This document shows positions 26,204 to 35,087 of a DNA stretch of 64,000 nucleotides, piece after piece. The notes beneath the pieces are model-generated. The model had not been told where the DNA came from. It was given only the letters and a program-made list of their open reading frames with translations, and made no database searches. Origin of the DNA: DATJPY01 sp035506135 (GTDB taxonomy: Bacteria > Myxococcota_A > UBA9160 > PR03); NCBI GenBank assembly GCA_035506135.1, contig DATJPY010000088.1, forward strand, positions 1 through 64,000, written 5' to 3'. A program made the translations under genes and the position numbers. The stretch's first letter is position 1. Each line of letters opens with the position of its first letter.

Positions 26204-27345
26204 CGCGGCGTCGATCCGGGCGGCCGGAGCTCGGCGGTCTTCTCGCTCGACTCGGAGACCTTCGCGGGCGCTCCGTCCGCCTCGCGGACCGACACCGCGG
26301 CGCCGTCGATGAGCTGGTCTTGACCGCGCACCACCACCCGATCGCCGACGGCGAGGCCGTCCGCGACCTCGACCCGGCCCTCGTGGAAGGCGCCGAGCTT
26401 GATCAGGCGGCGCTCGACGTGGCCGCCGCTCCCGAGCCGGAATGCGACGGAGCCGTCGGCGCGTTGCAGCACGGCCTCGGCGGGGATCAACGCCACGTTC
26501 TCGCGCACGGCGATGCCGAGGTCGGCGTTGGCGAAGAGGCCCGGACGCAGGCGCCCGTCGGCGTTGCCGAGCTCCGCCTTGACGCGCAGCGTGCGGGTCG
26601 TGGGATCGATGGTCGGCGAGATCACCGTCACCCTGGCGCGGAAGCTCTCGTCCGGATACGGCGCCACGCGCACGTCGACGGGCGCGCCGATCTGGATCCG
26701 GCTCGAGTCGCGCTCGGGCAGGTGGAACTCGACCTCGATCGGGTCGAGCGCCACCAGGTCGAAGAGCTTGGCGCCGGGCGCGACGAACTCGCCCGCCGAG
26801 ACGAAGCGCCGCGCGACCAGCCCCGCGAAGGGCGCGCGCACGCTGGCGTCGCGCAGCGAGCGCTCCATCATGCCGGCCTGCGCCTCCGCCGACTCGCGCC
26901 TCGAGCGCGCCTGGCGCACGGCCGTCTCGGCGGCGTCGAGCTTGGCGTTCGAGGCGACGCCCTCGTCGTGCAGCTTCTGGGCGCGCTCGAGCTCGCGCTG
27001 GCTGGCGCCGAGCATCGCCTCGGACTCGGCGAGCATGGCCTGCGCGTTGCGGAGCTCGAGCTCGCGACGCTCGGGATCGATCTCGAGCACCACCTGGCCC
27101 TCGGCCACCGCGGCGCCCTCGTCCTGGACGATGCGCGTCACCTGGCCCTGCACCTGTGATGCCACCTGCGCCTCGGCGCGGGCCAGGAGCTGACCGGTGG
27201 CCTCGATGTGGTCCTCGATCCGCTGCGACTCGACGGGCACCACCATCACCGGCGGCGCCGCGATCGCGACCGCGCCCTTGTCGCGTCCGCAGCCGAGCGC
27301 CGCGGCGAGCAGCGCCGCGGCGAGCGCCGGAAGCGCGCGGCGCAT
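26200..27345 (-). CDS. RND efflux periplasmic adaptor subunit (MFP)
   Basis: A 381-residue membrane fusion protein bridging the RND permease and an outer-membrane channel. The N-terminus ends in AAALGCGRDK, a probable lipoprotein cleavage site. Then come the barrel-sandwich half RIEDHIEATGQLLARAEAQVASQVQGQV, a coiled-coil hairpin (residues about 95-165, ELELRNAQAMLAESEAMLG and ERAQKLHDEGVASNAKLDAAE), and the second lipoyl half VRAPFAGLVARRFVSAGEFV, with beta-barrel after it. Its start overlaps the TetR stop by one base (TGATG) and its stop overlaps the permease start. Confidence 0.94.
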   Translation of the reverse strand: MRRALPALAAALLAAALGCGRDKGAVAIAAPPVMVVPVESQRIEDHIEATGQLLARAEAQVASQVQGQVTRIVQDEGAAVAEGQVVLEIDPERRELELRNAQAMLAESEAMLGASQRELERAQKLHDEGVASNAKLDAAETAVRQARSRRESAEAQAGMMERSLRDASVRAPFAGLVARRFVSAGEFVAPGAKLFDLVALDPIEVEFHLPERDSSRIQIGAPVDVRVAPYPDESFRARVTVISPTIDPTTRTLRVKAELGNADGRLRPGLFANADLGIAVRENVALIPAEAVLQRADGSVAFRLGSGGHVERRLIKLGAFHEGRVEVADGLAVGDRVVVRGQDQLIDGAAVSVREADGAPAKVSESSEKTAELRPPGSTPR

Positions 27346-27956
27346 CAGGCCGGATCTCCCGCGCCGCCGCGGACGAGGCCGCGGATCAGCGCGTCGAGGC
27401 CGACCTCGAGCACGTCCTTCGCCCACTCCAGATCGGGCCGCGTGGTGCGGAGCAGGATGAGGCCGTGCAGGAACGCCCAGAACGACTGGCGCGCCGCCTC
27501 GACGTCGACGCAGAGCCGCGACTCGGCGGCGAGCTGGTCGATCGGCTGCGACAGCAGCACGCGCGCCTCCTCGGCGGCGGGCGGCGGCGGGAGCTCGGGA
27601 TCGCGCGGGGCGGCCAGCAGCGCGTAGTGGGTCGGGTTGCGGAGCCCGAAGCGAGCGAAGGCGACCGACAGCGCGCGCAGGTCGCGCACCGGGTCTCCGT
27701 CGAGGCCGACGCGCCGCAGGCTCCGGACCAGCGTGCGGCAGCGCTCGTCGAGGAGCTCGTCGAGCAGCCGCTGCTTGTCGCCGAAGTAGTGGTAGATCGT
27801 CGGCGGGGTGTAGCCGCAGCGCTCGGCCAGGCGCCGCATCGAGAAGGCCGTGGCGCCGTCCTCGACGAGCAGCGCCTCCGTCGCGTCCAGGATGGCGCGG
27901 CGGGCCTCGGCCCGGCTCTGCAGCCGGCGTCGTTCTGCCGGTTGGATGGCCGTCAT
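27345..27956 (-). CDS. TetR/AcrR family regulator of the RND operon
   Basis: A 203-residue TetR repressor. The helix-turn-helix is ARRAILDATEALLVEDGATA and SMRRLAERCGYTPPTIYHYFGDKQRLLDELL. The ligand-binding half resembles the TetR_C group, with FWAFLHGLILLRTTRP near the end. The ATG at 27956 is chosen over a longer in-frame start because a perfect 7-bp inverted repeat abuts it and a minus-strand TTATAG lies just beyond. It heads an operon with adaptor and permease genes, so it probably represses all three and is relieved by a pumped compound. Confidence 0.93.
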   Translation of the reverse strand: MTAIQPAERRRLQSRAEARRAILDATEALLVEDGATAFSMRRLAERCGYTPPTIYHYFGDKQRLLDELLDERCRTLVRSLRRVGLDGDPVRDLRALSVAFARFGLRNPTHYALLAAPRDPELPPPPAAEEARVLLSQPIDQLAAESRLCVDVEAARQSFWAFLHGLILLRTTRPDLEWAKDVLEVGLDALIRGLVRGGAGDPA

Positions 27957-27971
27957 CGAACGTCGTTCGAT
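27955..27971. promoter_or_regulatory. Inverted repeat operator at the TetR-RND operon start
   Basis: ATCGAAC (27955-27961) and GTTCGAT (27965-27971) are perfect inverted arms around GTC. On the minus strand the repeat lies between a TTATAG -10-like hexamer (27979 to 27974) and the TetR ATG, which begins inside the last arm. Position and symmetry fit a TetR operator controlling the efflux operon. Confidence 0.6.
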
Positions 27972-28078
27972 CCCTATAACGGTGTTCGGTGACCCGACCT
28001 TTAGCATCTCTCCCAGTCCCCCGCAGCCGCCCCGTCCCCTCCGAGGCGCCCTAGACTCGCGGCGACGAGGAGACGCGC

Positions 28079-30505
28079 GTGGCCGATCGCATCGCGGCGC
28101 TGCTGGCCGAGCTCACGCTCGACGAGAAGGCCTCCCTGCTCGCCGGCTGCGACCTGTGGAGCACGCCCGCGCTGCCGCGCCTCGGCATCCCCGCGCTCCG
28201 CATGAGCGACGGGCCGAACGGCGCGCGCGGGCGCGAGCTGCGGGGCGGGCCGACCTCGGTCTGCTTCCCGTGCGGGGCGTCGCTGGCCGCGAGCTTCGAT
28301 CCGGCGCTGGCCGAGCGGATCGGCGCGGCGCTCGCCGAGGAGGCGAAGAGCAAGGGTGCGCACCTGCTCCTCGCGCCGACCGTGAACATCCAGCGCACGC
28401 CGATCGGCGGGCGCGACTTCGAGTGCCATTCCGAGGACCCGCACCTGGCCGCGCGCATGGCCGTCGCCCTCGTGCGCGGGCTCCAGGGAGCGGGCGTCGG
28501 CGCGTGCGTCAAGCACTTCGCCTGCAACGACACGGAGCGCGAGCGCCACACCGCGAGCTCGGAGGTCGACGAGCGCACGCTGCGCGAGATCTACCTGGTC
28601 CCGTTCGAGGCGGCCGTGCGCGAGGCCGGCGCGTGGTCGGTGATGGCCGCCTACAACCGCCTCGGCGGCACGCACTGCACCGAGCACGAGCGCCTGCTCG
28701 GCGAGATCCTGCGCGCCGAGTGGGGCTTCGACGGGCTCGTCGTGTCGGATTGGTTCGCCACCCGGAGCACGGCCGCCTCGGCGTGCGCGGGCATGGACCT
28801 CGAGATGCCGGGCCCCCCGCGCCACTACGGCCCGAAGCTCGCCGAGGCGGTGCGCGGCGGCCGGGTCCCCGAGGCCGCCGTCGACGAGTCGGTGCGCCGG
28901 CTGCTGCACCTGATGCAGCGCACCGGCGCGTTCGACACCGAGCCGGCCGGCGAGCGCGCCGTCGACCGGCCCGAGCACCGTGCGCTGGTGCGGGAGGCCG
29001 CCGCCGCAGGCTGCGTGCTGCTGCGCAACGAGGACCGCGTGCTGCCCTTCGACGCGGCCCTGCTCCGATCGCTCGCGGTGATCGGGCCCAACGCCGGCGT
29101 CGCCGTGATCCAGGGCGGCGGCAGTGCGCGCGTGAGCCCACACTACGCCGTGACGCCGCTCGAGGGCATCCGCGCCCGCTGCGGCGCGTCGATCGACGTG
29201 GTCTTCGAGCGCGGCTGCAGCAACCACCGCGGCGTGCCACCGCTCGCCCCGCCGGGCGGCCTCGAGGTCGAGCTGTTCGACGGCGCGGAGCCGGCGGGGC
29301 CGCCCGCGCTCGTGCAGCACGCGCGCGCGGGCGACCTGCTCTGGCTGTCCCCGCCGCCGCCCCTCGCGGTCGACCGGCCCTTCTCCGCGCGGGTACGCGC
29401 GCACTTCACGGCCTCCGTCGCGGGGCCGCACCGGCTCTCGCTCGCGAGCGCCGGCCGCAGCCGCCTGCGCGTCGACGGCCGCGAGGCGATCGACAACTGG
29501 ACGAAGCAGGAGCGAGGCAGCGCCTTCTTCGGCTTCGGCAGCCGCGAAGTGACGGCCGACGTCGAGCTCCGCGCGGGCCAGTCGGTCGCGCTCGAGGTCG
29601 ATTTCCTGCGCGAGCGCCCCGGGCTCGCCGGGCTTCGGATCGGCTGCCTCGCGCCCGAGCCGCCCGACGCGATGGAGCGCGCCGTGGCCGCCGCCCGCGA
29701 CGCCGACGCGGCCGTCGTCGTGGTCGGCCTGAACGAGGACTGGGAGTCCGAGGGCCACGACCGCGAGGGCCTCGGTCTTCCCGGACGCCAGGACGAGCTG
29801 GTGTCGCGCGTCGCGGCGGCGAATCCGCGCACGGTGGTGGTCGTCAACGCGGGCTCTCCCGTGGCGATGGACTGGGCGGAGCAGGTGCCCGCGATCCTGC
29901 AGCTCTGGTACCCGGGGCAGGAGTGCGGAAACGCGCTGGCCGACGTCCTGTTCGGCGACGCCGATCCCGGCGGCCGCCTTCCGCTCACCATTCCGCGCCG
30001 GCTCGAGGACACGCCCGCGTTCCACCACTATCCGCCGCGCGACGGCGTGATGACCTACGGCGAAGGTCTCTTCGTCGGCCATCGCGGCTACGATCGCGAC
30101 CACATCGAGCCGCGCTTCCCCTTCGGCCACGGCCTCTCGTACGGGCGCTTCGAGCTCGGCGCACTGCGGCTCGATCGCGAGCGGGTCCGCGCCGGAGAGT
30201 CGGTCGGGCTCTCTGTCGAGCTCCGCAACGCCGGCTCGCGCGGCGGGAGCGAGGTCGTGCAGGTCTACGTCCGCGAGCTCGAGCCGAAGCGGCCCCGTCC
30301 CGAGCGCGAGCTGCGCGCGTTCGCGAAGGTGCAGCTCGATGCGGGCGGGCGGCGGACCCTGCACATCGCACTCGATCCACGCGCGTTCGCGCACTGGGAC
30401 GTCGCGCGCCGCGCCTGGCGCGCCGAGCCCGGCGACTACGAGGTCGCGGTCGGCCGCTCGTCGCGCGACCTGCCCCTGTCCGCGCGCTTCCGCCTGGAAG
30501 CCTGA
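28079..30505 (+). CDS. Glycoside hydrolase family 3 beta-glycosidase with PA14 insert
   Basis: An 808-residue GH3 enzyme. The catalytic (alpha/beta)8 domain has LGIPALRMSDGPNGARG, the substrate-binding KHF (145-147) and the nucleophile Asp224 in LVVSDWFAT. The second domain starts near residue 310 and is interrupted by a PA14 domain (about 395-530, including NWTKQERGSAFFGF). LNEDWESEGHDREGLGLPGRQ holds the general acid region, and a fibronectin-III-like domain ends the protein. No signal peptide is evident, so it probably acts in the cytoplasm on imported glycosides. The GTG has GAGGAG upstream. MFS and Gfo/Idh genes follow closely. Confidence 0.94.
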   Translation: MADRIAALLAELTLDEKASLLAGCDLWSTPALPRLGIPALRMSDGPNGARGRELRGGPTSVCFPCGASLAASFDPALAERIGAALAEEAKSKGAHLLLAPTVNIQRTPIGGRDFECHSEDPHLAARMAVALVRGLQGAGVGACVKHFACNDTERERHTASSEVDERTLREIYLVPFEAAVREAGAWSVMAAYNRLGGTHCTEHERLLGEILRAEWGFDGLVVSDWFATRSTAASACAGMDLEMPGPPRHYGPKLAEAVRGGRVPEAAVDESVRRLLHLMQRTGAFDTEPAGERAVDRPEHRALVREAAAAGCVLLRNEDRVLPFDAALLRSLAVIGPNAGVAVIQGGGSARVSPHYAVTPLEGIRARCGASIDVVFERGCSNHRGVPPLAPPGGLEVELFDGAEPAGPPALVQHARAGDLLWLSPPPPLAVDRPFSARVRAHFTASVAGPHRLSLASAGRSRLRVDGREAIDNWTKQERGSAFFGFGSREVTADVELRAGQSVALEVDFLRERPGLAGLRIGCLAPEPPDAMERAVAAARDADAAVVVVGLNEDWESEGHDREGLGLPGRQDELVSRVAAANPRTVVVVNAGSPVAMDWAEQVPAILQLWYPGQECGNALADVLFGDADPGGRLPLTIPRRLEDTPAFHHYPPRDGVMTYGEGLFVGHRGYDRDHIEPRFPFGHGLSYGRFELGALRLDRERVRAGESVGLSVELRNAGSRGGSEVVQVYVRELEPKRPRPERELRAFAKVQLDAGGRRTLHIALDPRAFAHWDVARRAWRAEPGDYEVAVGRSSRDLPLSARFRLEA

Positions 30506-30508
30506 GCG

Positions 30509-32122
30509 ATGGCGGCGACCGACGCGCCGCCCTCGGCGTGGGCTCCCCTGCGGAGGCCGCTCTTCCGCACGATCTGGATCGCGAGCATCGCCTCGAACGT
30601 CGGCACCTGGATGCAGAACGTCGGCGCGGCGTGGCTCATGACCTCGCTCGCGCCGACGCCGCTCTTCGTGTCGCTGGTGCAGGCGGCGTCGAATCTCCCG
30701 TTCTTCCTGCTCGCGCTGCCGGCGGGTGCGCTCGCCGACGTGGTCGACCGGCGGCGGCTGATGCTGGCCGCGCAGGCCTGGCTCTTCGCGTCGGCGGCGC
30801 TGCTCGGTGCGCTGACGCTCGGCGGTGTGGCGGGTCCCGGCACGCTGCTCGCCTGCACGTTCGCGATCGGCGTCGGCAGCGCCTTCACCGCGCCCGCCTT
30901 CGCGGCGATCGTGCCCGAGCTGGTCGCGCGCGAGGAGATCGAGTCGGCCGTCTCGCTGAACGGCATCTCGATGAACCTGGCGCGCGCGGCGGGCCCTGCG
31001 CTCGGAGGGCTCGTCGTCGGCTGGGCCGGCGCCGGGGCGACCTTCGTCCTGAACGCGCTCTCGTTCCTGGCGGTGATCGCGGCGGTGGCCGCCTGGCAGC
31101 GCGCGCCGCGCGAGGGACGGCTTCCGCCCGAGGACCTGCTCGGCGCGATGCGCACGGGCATCCGCTACGTGCGGCACAACCCCGAGCTGCAGACGATCAT
31201 GGTGCGCACGGGCAGCTTCGTGCTGCCGGCGAGCGCGGTGTGGGCGCTCCTGCCGCTCTACGCTCGGCAGGAGCTGGGGCTCGGCCCGAGCGGCTACGGC
31301 CTTCTGCTCGGCTCCTTCGGCGTCGGCGCCGTGATCGCGGGCGTGCTCCTCCCGAGCGCGCGGCGCAGGCTCGGGATCGAACGCCTCGCCACCGCCTCTG
31401 CGCTCGTGTTCGCCGTCGCCAACGCCGCGCTCGGCCCCGCCCGCCAGCTCTCGTTCGGCCCCGCGATGGCCGCCGCGTGCATCGCGCTCCTGTTCGCGGG
31501 CGGCATGTGGCTCGGCCTGCTCTCGACGCTCAACGCCGCGGCGCAGATCGCGATCCCGGCGTGGGTGCGCGCGCGCGCGATGGCCGTGTACATGCTCGTG
31601 CTGTTCGGCGCGCTGGCGCTCGGGAGCTCGCTGTTCGGCGCGCTCGCGGGTGCCGTCGGCGTGCCCCGAAGCTTCGAGGTCGCGGGCGCAGCGATCGCGC
31701 TGGCGCGGCTCGCGACCTGGCGCCGGCGCCTGGTGGACGGCCCGCGTCCGGACTTCACCCCGGCGCCGCGCTGGCCCGCACCGGAGATCGTGGCGGCGGT
31801 CGACGTCGGGCGCGGCCCGGTGCTGGTCACCGTCGAGTACCAGATCGACCCGAGCGACGCCGAGCCCTTCGCGCGCGCGATGCGGGAGGTCTCCGAGATC
31901 CGGCTGCGCGACGGCGCGTTGCGGTGGGGGCTCTGGACGGACGCAGCGCAGCCGGAGCGCTACCTCGAGTCGTTCGTGGTCGAGTCGTGGGCCGAGCACC
32001 TGCGCCAGCACGGGCGGGCGACGGCCGCCGACCGCGCGGTCCAGGCGCGCGCGACCGCCTATCACCGCGGCGCGGCCCCGCCGCGCGCGACCCACTTCAT
32101 CCACGAGCAGATGCCCGAGTGA
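30509..32122 (+). CDS. MFS transporter (EntS/DUF894-like) with C-terminal soluble domain
   Basis: A 537-residue major facilitator. About 11-12 helices fill residues 20-400, opening with LFRTIWIASIASNVGTWMQNVGAAWLM, the signature of the MFS_3 / EntS-like branch, and the A-like loop GALADVVDRRRLML. The last 130 residues (VLVTVEYQIDPSDAEPFARAMREVSEIRLRDGALRWGL) form a soluble ferredoxin-like dimeric alpha-beta domain, often fused in this subgroup. The transported compound is unknown. It lies 3 bp after the GH3 gene, so uptake or export linked to glycoside use is possible. Confidence 0.9.
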   Translation: MAATDAPPSAWAPLRRPLFRTIWIASIASNVGTWMQNVGAAWLMTSLAPTPLFVSLVQAASNLPFFLLALPAGALADVVDRRRLMLAAQAWLFASAALLGALTLGGVAGPGTLLACTFAIGVGSAFTAPAFAAIVPELVAREEIESAVSLNGISMNLARAAGPALGGLVVGWAGAGATFVLNALSFLAVIAAVAAWQRAPREGRLPPEDLLGAMRTGIRYVRHNPELQTIMVRTGSFVLPASAVWALLPLYARQELGLGPSGYGLLLGSFGVGAVIAGVLLPSARRRLGIERLATASALVFAVANAALGPARQLSFGPAMAAACIALLFAGGMWLGLLSTLNAAAQIAIPAWVRARAMAVYMLVLFGALALGSSLFGALAGAVGVPRSFEVAGAAIALARLATWRRRLVDGPRPDFTPAPRWPAPEIVAAVDVGRGPVLVTVEYQIDPSDAEPFARAMREVSEIRLRDGALRWGLWTDAAQPERYLESFVVESWAEHLRQHGRATAADRAVQARATAYHRGAAPPRATHFIHEQMPE

Positions 32123-32132
32123 GCCGGATCGG

Positions 32133-32138
32133 TAAGCT
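32133..32138 (+). promoter_or_regulatory. -10-like TAAGCT before the Gfo/Idh/MocA gene
   Basis: TAAGCT ends exactly 6 nt before the ATG at 32145, with no Shine-Dalgarno between. The spacing predicts a transcript that starts at or within one base of the start codon, separate from the upstream MFS transcript. Confidence 0.4.
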
Positions 32139-32144
32139 ATCCGC

Positions 32145-33155
32145 ATGACCGACCCGCTCCGCATCGGCATCCTCGGCGCCGCGCGCATCGCGCCGATGGC
32201 GCTCATCCGCCCCGCGCGCCAGGTTCCGGAGGCAGTGGTCGCCGCGGTGGCCGCCCGCGATCCCGCCCGGGCGCGCGCGTTCGCCGCCAAGCACGGGATC
32301 CCGCGCGTCGCCGAGCGCTACGAGGCGCTGATCGCCGACCCCGAGCTCGACGCGATCTACAACCCGCTGCCGAACTCCCACCACTGCGAGTGGACGATCC
32401 GCGCGCTCGCGGCCGGCAAGCACGTGCTCTGCGAGAAGCCGATCGCGGCGAACGCCGCCGAGGCGGAGCGCATGGCCGAGGCAGCGCGCGCGAGCGGGCG
32501 CGTGCTCGTCGAGGCCTTCCACTGGCGATACCACCCGCTCGCCGCGCGCATGCGCGAGATCCTGGCGAGCGGCGAGATCGGACGCGTGCAGCACCTCGAG
32601 GCGTGGCTGTGCTTCCCGATGCTCTCGCCGAGCGACATCCGCTGGCGCCTCGACCTGGCCGGCGGCGCGCTGATGGACGCGGGCTGCTACCCGGTCTCGA
32701 TGGTGCGGCACCTGGCGAAGGCAACCGATGAAAAGAGCGAGCCCGAGGTGGTGTCGGCGCGCTCGTGGCTGCGCTCGCCGCAGGTGGACCGGCGCACCGA
32801 GGCGGAGCTGCGCTTCGCCGACGGCCGCAGCGGAAAGATCGGCTGCTCGATGCTCTCGCACACCCTGCTCTGGACCTCGATCCTGGCGCGCGGCGACGCC
32901 GGCGAGATGCGGGTCGCAAACCCGATCGCGCCGCACTTCTGGAACCGCCTGCGGGTCCGGAACGCGCGCGGCACGCGCTCGGAGCGGGTCCGGGGCGACG
33001 CGACCTACACCCACCAGCTTCGCGCCTTCGTCGACGCCGTGCGCCGCGGAACGCCGGTGCCCACCGACCCGCGCGACGCGATCGCCAACATGCGCGTGAT
33101 CGACGCGATCTACCGCGCCGCCGGCCTCCAACCGCGAGGACTCGCCCCCTCCTAG
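32145..33155 (+). CDS. Gfo/Idh/MocA family oxidoreductase
   Basis: A 336-residue NAD(P)-dependent sugar-type oxidoreductase. The Rossmann domain has LRIGILGAARIAPMALIRPA, the PLPNSHHCEWTIRALAAGKHVLCEKPIA motif with catalytic-site Lys (EKP), and the GFO C-terminal domain with GGALMDAGCYPVSMVRHL, where the Asp/Tyr pair helps position substrate. These enzymes oxidise or isomerise sugars or cyclitols, in keeping with the GH3 gene two positions upstream. No Shine-Dalgarno precedes the ATG. It converges with the PilZ gene across a hairpin repeat region. Confidence 0.93.
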   Translation: MTDPLRIGILGAARIAPMALIRPARQVPEAVVAAVAARDPARARAFAAKHGIPRVAERYEALIADPELDAIYNPLPNSHHCEWTIRALAAGKHVLCEKPIAANAAEAERMAEAARASGRVLVEAFHWRYHPLAARMREILASGEIGRVQHLEAWLCFPMLSPSDIRWRLDLAGGALMDAGCYPVSMVRHLAKATDEKSEPEVVSARSWLRSPQVDRRTEAELRFADGRSGKIGCSMLSHTLLWTSILARGDAGEMRVANPIAPHFWNRLRVRNARGTRSERVRGDATYTHQLRAFVDAVRRGTPVPTDPRDAIANMRVIDAIYRAAGLQPRGLAPS

Positions 33156-33185
33156 GCAACCTGACCGTCTGGATCATCCCGGCAA

Positions 33186-33333
33186 GCGATCGCGAAGCGA
33201 TCGCGCGCAGCGAGGCGAAGCCGAGCGAAGTCGATCGGGACGTGCTGCAGCTCAGCAACCCAATCGGCCGCAGGCCGATTCGCGCGCAGCGAGGCGAAGC
33301 CGAGCGAAGTCAACAGACGTGCTGCAGCTCAGC
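33186..33333. repeat. Tandem REP-like unit: two copies of hairpin plus shared 32-bp core
   Basis: Two consecutive units of about 77-79 bp. Each begins with a perfect 8-bp hairpin of different sequence: GCGATCGC-GAA-GCGATCGC (33186-33204) and AATCGGCC-GCA-GGCCGATT (33262-33280). Each then carries an identical 32-bp core (33201-33232 and 33280-33311), a variable 5-7 bp spacer, and an identical ACGTGCTGCAGCTCAGC (33240-33256 and 33317-33333). The unit sits between convergent genes and reaches the PilZ stop codon. Stem sequences differ while pairing is kept, which suggests selection on structure, possibly as a bidirectional terminator or REP-type element. Confidence 0.8.
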
Positions 33334-34061
33334 TAGACCGAGAGCGTCCGGAAGCGCTCCTCCGCGTAGACCAGCAGCGCGACCGACGCGGCCTCGGAGA
33401 GGTGCTCGAACTGGATCCCCATGCCGAAGGGCAGACTGCGGCGCATGACGTTGCCCGGAACGCTCGTCATCACCACCCGCCCCTCGGCGGTCACCGCGCG
33501 CAGATCCGGGACCGCGAGGCTCACCTCCACGCGCGACCGCACCATCCACGGTTGGTCGAGCGCCACGTAGGCCCCGGACGCCGAGATCGAGTAGACGCGC
33601 CCCTGCTTCTCGCGGCCGCCCGAGCGCACCACCGCCGCCCAGTCGGCCGGCGCGCGCAGCGTGCGACGGCGGCCGCGCACCGGCTTCGCCCCGGCCAGCG
33701 CGCGGTTCAGCTGGAAGCGCAGCGTATGCAGGTCGATCGGGTCGAAGATCGCGAGCTGGACGCCCGCCTCGCGCATGCGGCGGCGCTCGGCCGGCCCGGG
33801 ATCGCGCCCGGCGCCGAGGAAGGCGAGGTGCGTCTCCGGCACGAGCCGGCGCATGAAGTCGAGCGCGCCGCGCAGGTTCATCGCCGGAAGGTCCGAGGGA
33901 ACGATCACGGCGCCGATGCGCGAGCCACCGACCCGCAGCAGGGCCTGCGCCCACTCCGGCGTCTTGGCGGAGACGACCCGATGGCCGATCCGCACCAGCC
34001 GAGCGCCCAGCACCTGCATCTCGGGCGAGTTCGCGCCGAGCAGCAGCACGTCCTTGTTCAT
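33333..34061 (-). CDS. PilZ-domain protein with degenerate receiver-like N-terminus
   Basis: A 242-residue protein in two parts. Residues 1-120 look like a response-regulator receiver fold (VLLLGANSPEMQVLGARLVRIGHRVVSA, then IGAVIVPSDLPAMNLRGALDFMRRL), but the acidic pocket and clear phospho-Asp are not evident. Residues 130-235 form a PilZ-like domain with the arginine patch GRRRTLRAPADW and the strand YSISASGAYVAL; the usual [DN]-x-S-x-x-G has Ser in the first position. Cyclic-di-GMP binding is plausible but weakened. The start at 34061 has GGGGAGGGG upstream. It may link cyclic-di-GMP to motility or surface behaviour. Confidence 0.75.
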   Translation of the reverse strand: MNKDVLLLGANSPEMQVLGARLVRIGHRVVSAKTPEWAQALLRVGGSRIGAVIVPSDLPAMNLRGALDFMRRLVPETHLAFLGAGRDPGPAERRRMREAGVQLAIFDPIDLHTLRFQLNRALAGAKPVRGRRRTLRAPADWAAVVRSGGREKQGRVYSISASGAYVALDQPWMVRSRVEVSLAVPDLRAVTAEGRVVMTSVPGNVMRRSLPFGMGIQFEHLSEAASVALLVYAEERFRTLSV

Positions 34062-34169
34062 GGGGGCCCCTCCCCATCTCCCCATCGACGCCGCGGCCGG
34101 CCGGCTGGGTGATCGCGATCACCGCCGTCCGGCCTCCCGGGTATCCTCTGCGGCCACGAGGAGGCGGAC

Positions 34170-35087
34170 GTGAAGGTCCTGCGCACCCCCGACGAGCGCT
34201 TCGAGAAGCTGCCCGGGCATCCCTTCGAGCCGCACTACGCGGAGATTGCCGACGGCGACGGGACGCGCCTGCGCGTCCACTACGTCGACGAGGGCCCGCG
34301 CGGGGCTGCGCCCGTGCTGCTGCTGCACGGCGAGCCTTCCTGGTCGTACCTCTACCGCAAGATGATCCCGGTGCTGACCGCGGCTCGACACCGCGCGGTG
34401 GCTCCTGACCTGGTCGGCTTCGGCCGCTCCGACAAGCCGGCTGCGCGCTCCGACTACAGCTACCAGCGCCACGTCGACTGGCTGCGCGCCACCGTCCGCG
34501 CGCTCGACCTGCGCGACATCACGCTGGTGTGTCAGGACTGGGGCGGCCTGCTCGGCCTGCGCCTGGTCGCCGAGGAGCCCGATCGCTTCGCGCGCGTGGT
34601 GGCGGCCAACACCTTCCTCCCGACCGGTGATCCTCCGCCGGGGGAGGCGTTCTTCCGCTGGCGGGAGTTCTCGCAGCGGGTGCCCGACTTCTCGGCCGGC
34701 TTCATCGTGCAGAGCGCGACCGCTACGCAGCTCCCGCCCGAGGTCGTCGCCGCCTACGACGCGCCCTTTCCCGACGAGTCGTACAAGGCGGGCGCGCGCG
34801 CATTCCCGCTGCTGGTGCCGGCCTCGCCCGAGGATCCCGCGGCACCCGCCAACCGGCGCGCGTGGCAGGCGCTCGAGCGCTTCGAGAAGCCGTTCCTCAC
34901 CGCCTTCAGCGACGGCGACCCGATCACGCGCGGCGGCGATGCCATCTTCCAAGCGCGCGTGCCCGGCGCAAAGGGGCGGTCCCACGTCACGATCGCAGGC
35001 GCCGGCCACTTCCTGCAGGAGGACCGCGGCGCCGAGCTCGCGCGCGCGGTGGTCGACTTCCTCGCCGCCAGCGGAGGGCGTCCGTGA
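34170..35087 (+). CDS. Haloalkane dehalogenase-type alpha/beta hydrolase
   Basis: A 305-residue protein closest to subfamily I haloalkane dehalogenases. LLLHGEPSWSYLYRKMIP gives the oxyanion Glu and Trp positions, the nucleophile Asp and halide-binding Trp are in LVCQDWGGLLGLRLV, the acid is likely Asp in AFSDGDPITRGG, and the His is in GAGHFLQED. This is the Asp-His-Asp arrangement, so hydrolysis of a carbon-halogen bond is plausible; related hydrolases with the same motifs exist, so activity is not certain. The GTG has GAGGAGG upstream and a TATCCT hexamer further up. It overlaps the PPIase gene by 4 bp. Confidence 0.85.
   Translation: MKVLRTPDERFEKLPGHPFEPHYAEIADGDGTRLRVHYVDEGPRGAAPVLLLHGEPSWSYLYRKMIPVLTAARHRAVAPDLVGFGRSDKPAARSDYSYQRHVDWLRATVRALDLRDITLVCQDWGGLLGLRLVAEEPDRFARVVAANTFLPTGDPPPGEAFFRWREFSQRVPDFSAGFIVQSATATQLPPEVVAAYDAPFPDESYKAGARAFPLLVPASPEDPAAPANRRAWQALERFEKPFLTAFSDGDPITRGGDAIFQARVPGAKGRSHVTIAGAGHFLQEDRGAELARAVVDFLAASGGRP

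Noticed and set aside
23549..26323. 924-codon frame antisense to the RND permease
   Set aside because: Shadow frame with His/Arg/Asp bias; the RND protein is complete on the other strand.
28001..32290. Open frames above 1400 codons on both strands over the GH3, MFS and Gfo/Idh genes
   Set aside because: Composition is typical of antisense or shifted reading of GC-rich genes, and the three real proteins have complete domains and motifs.
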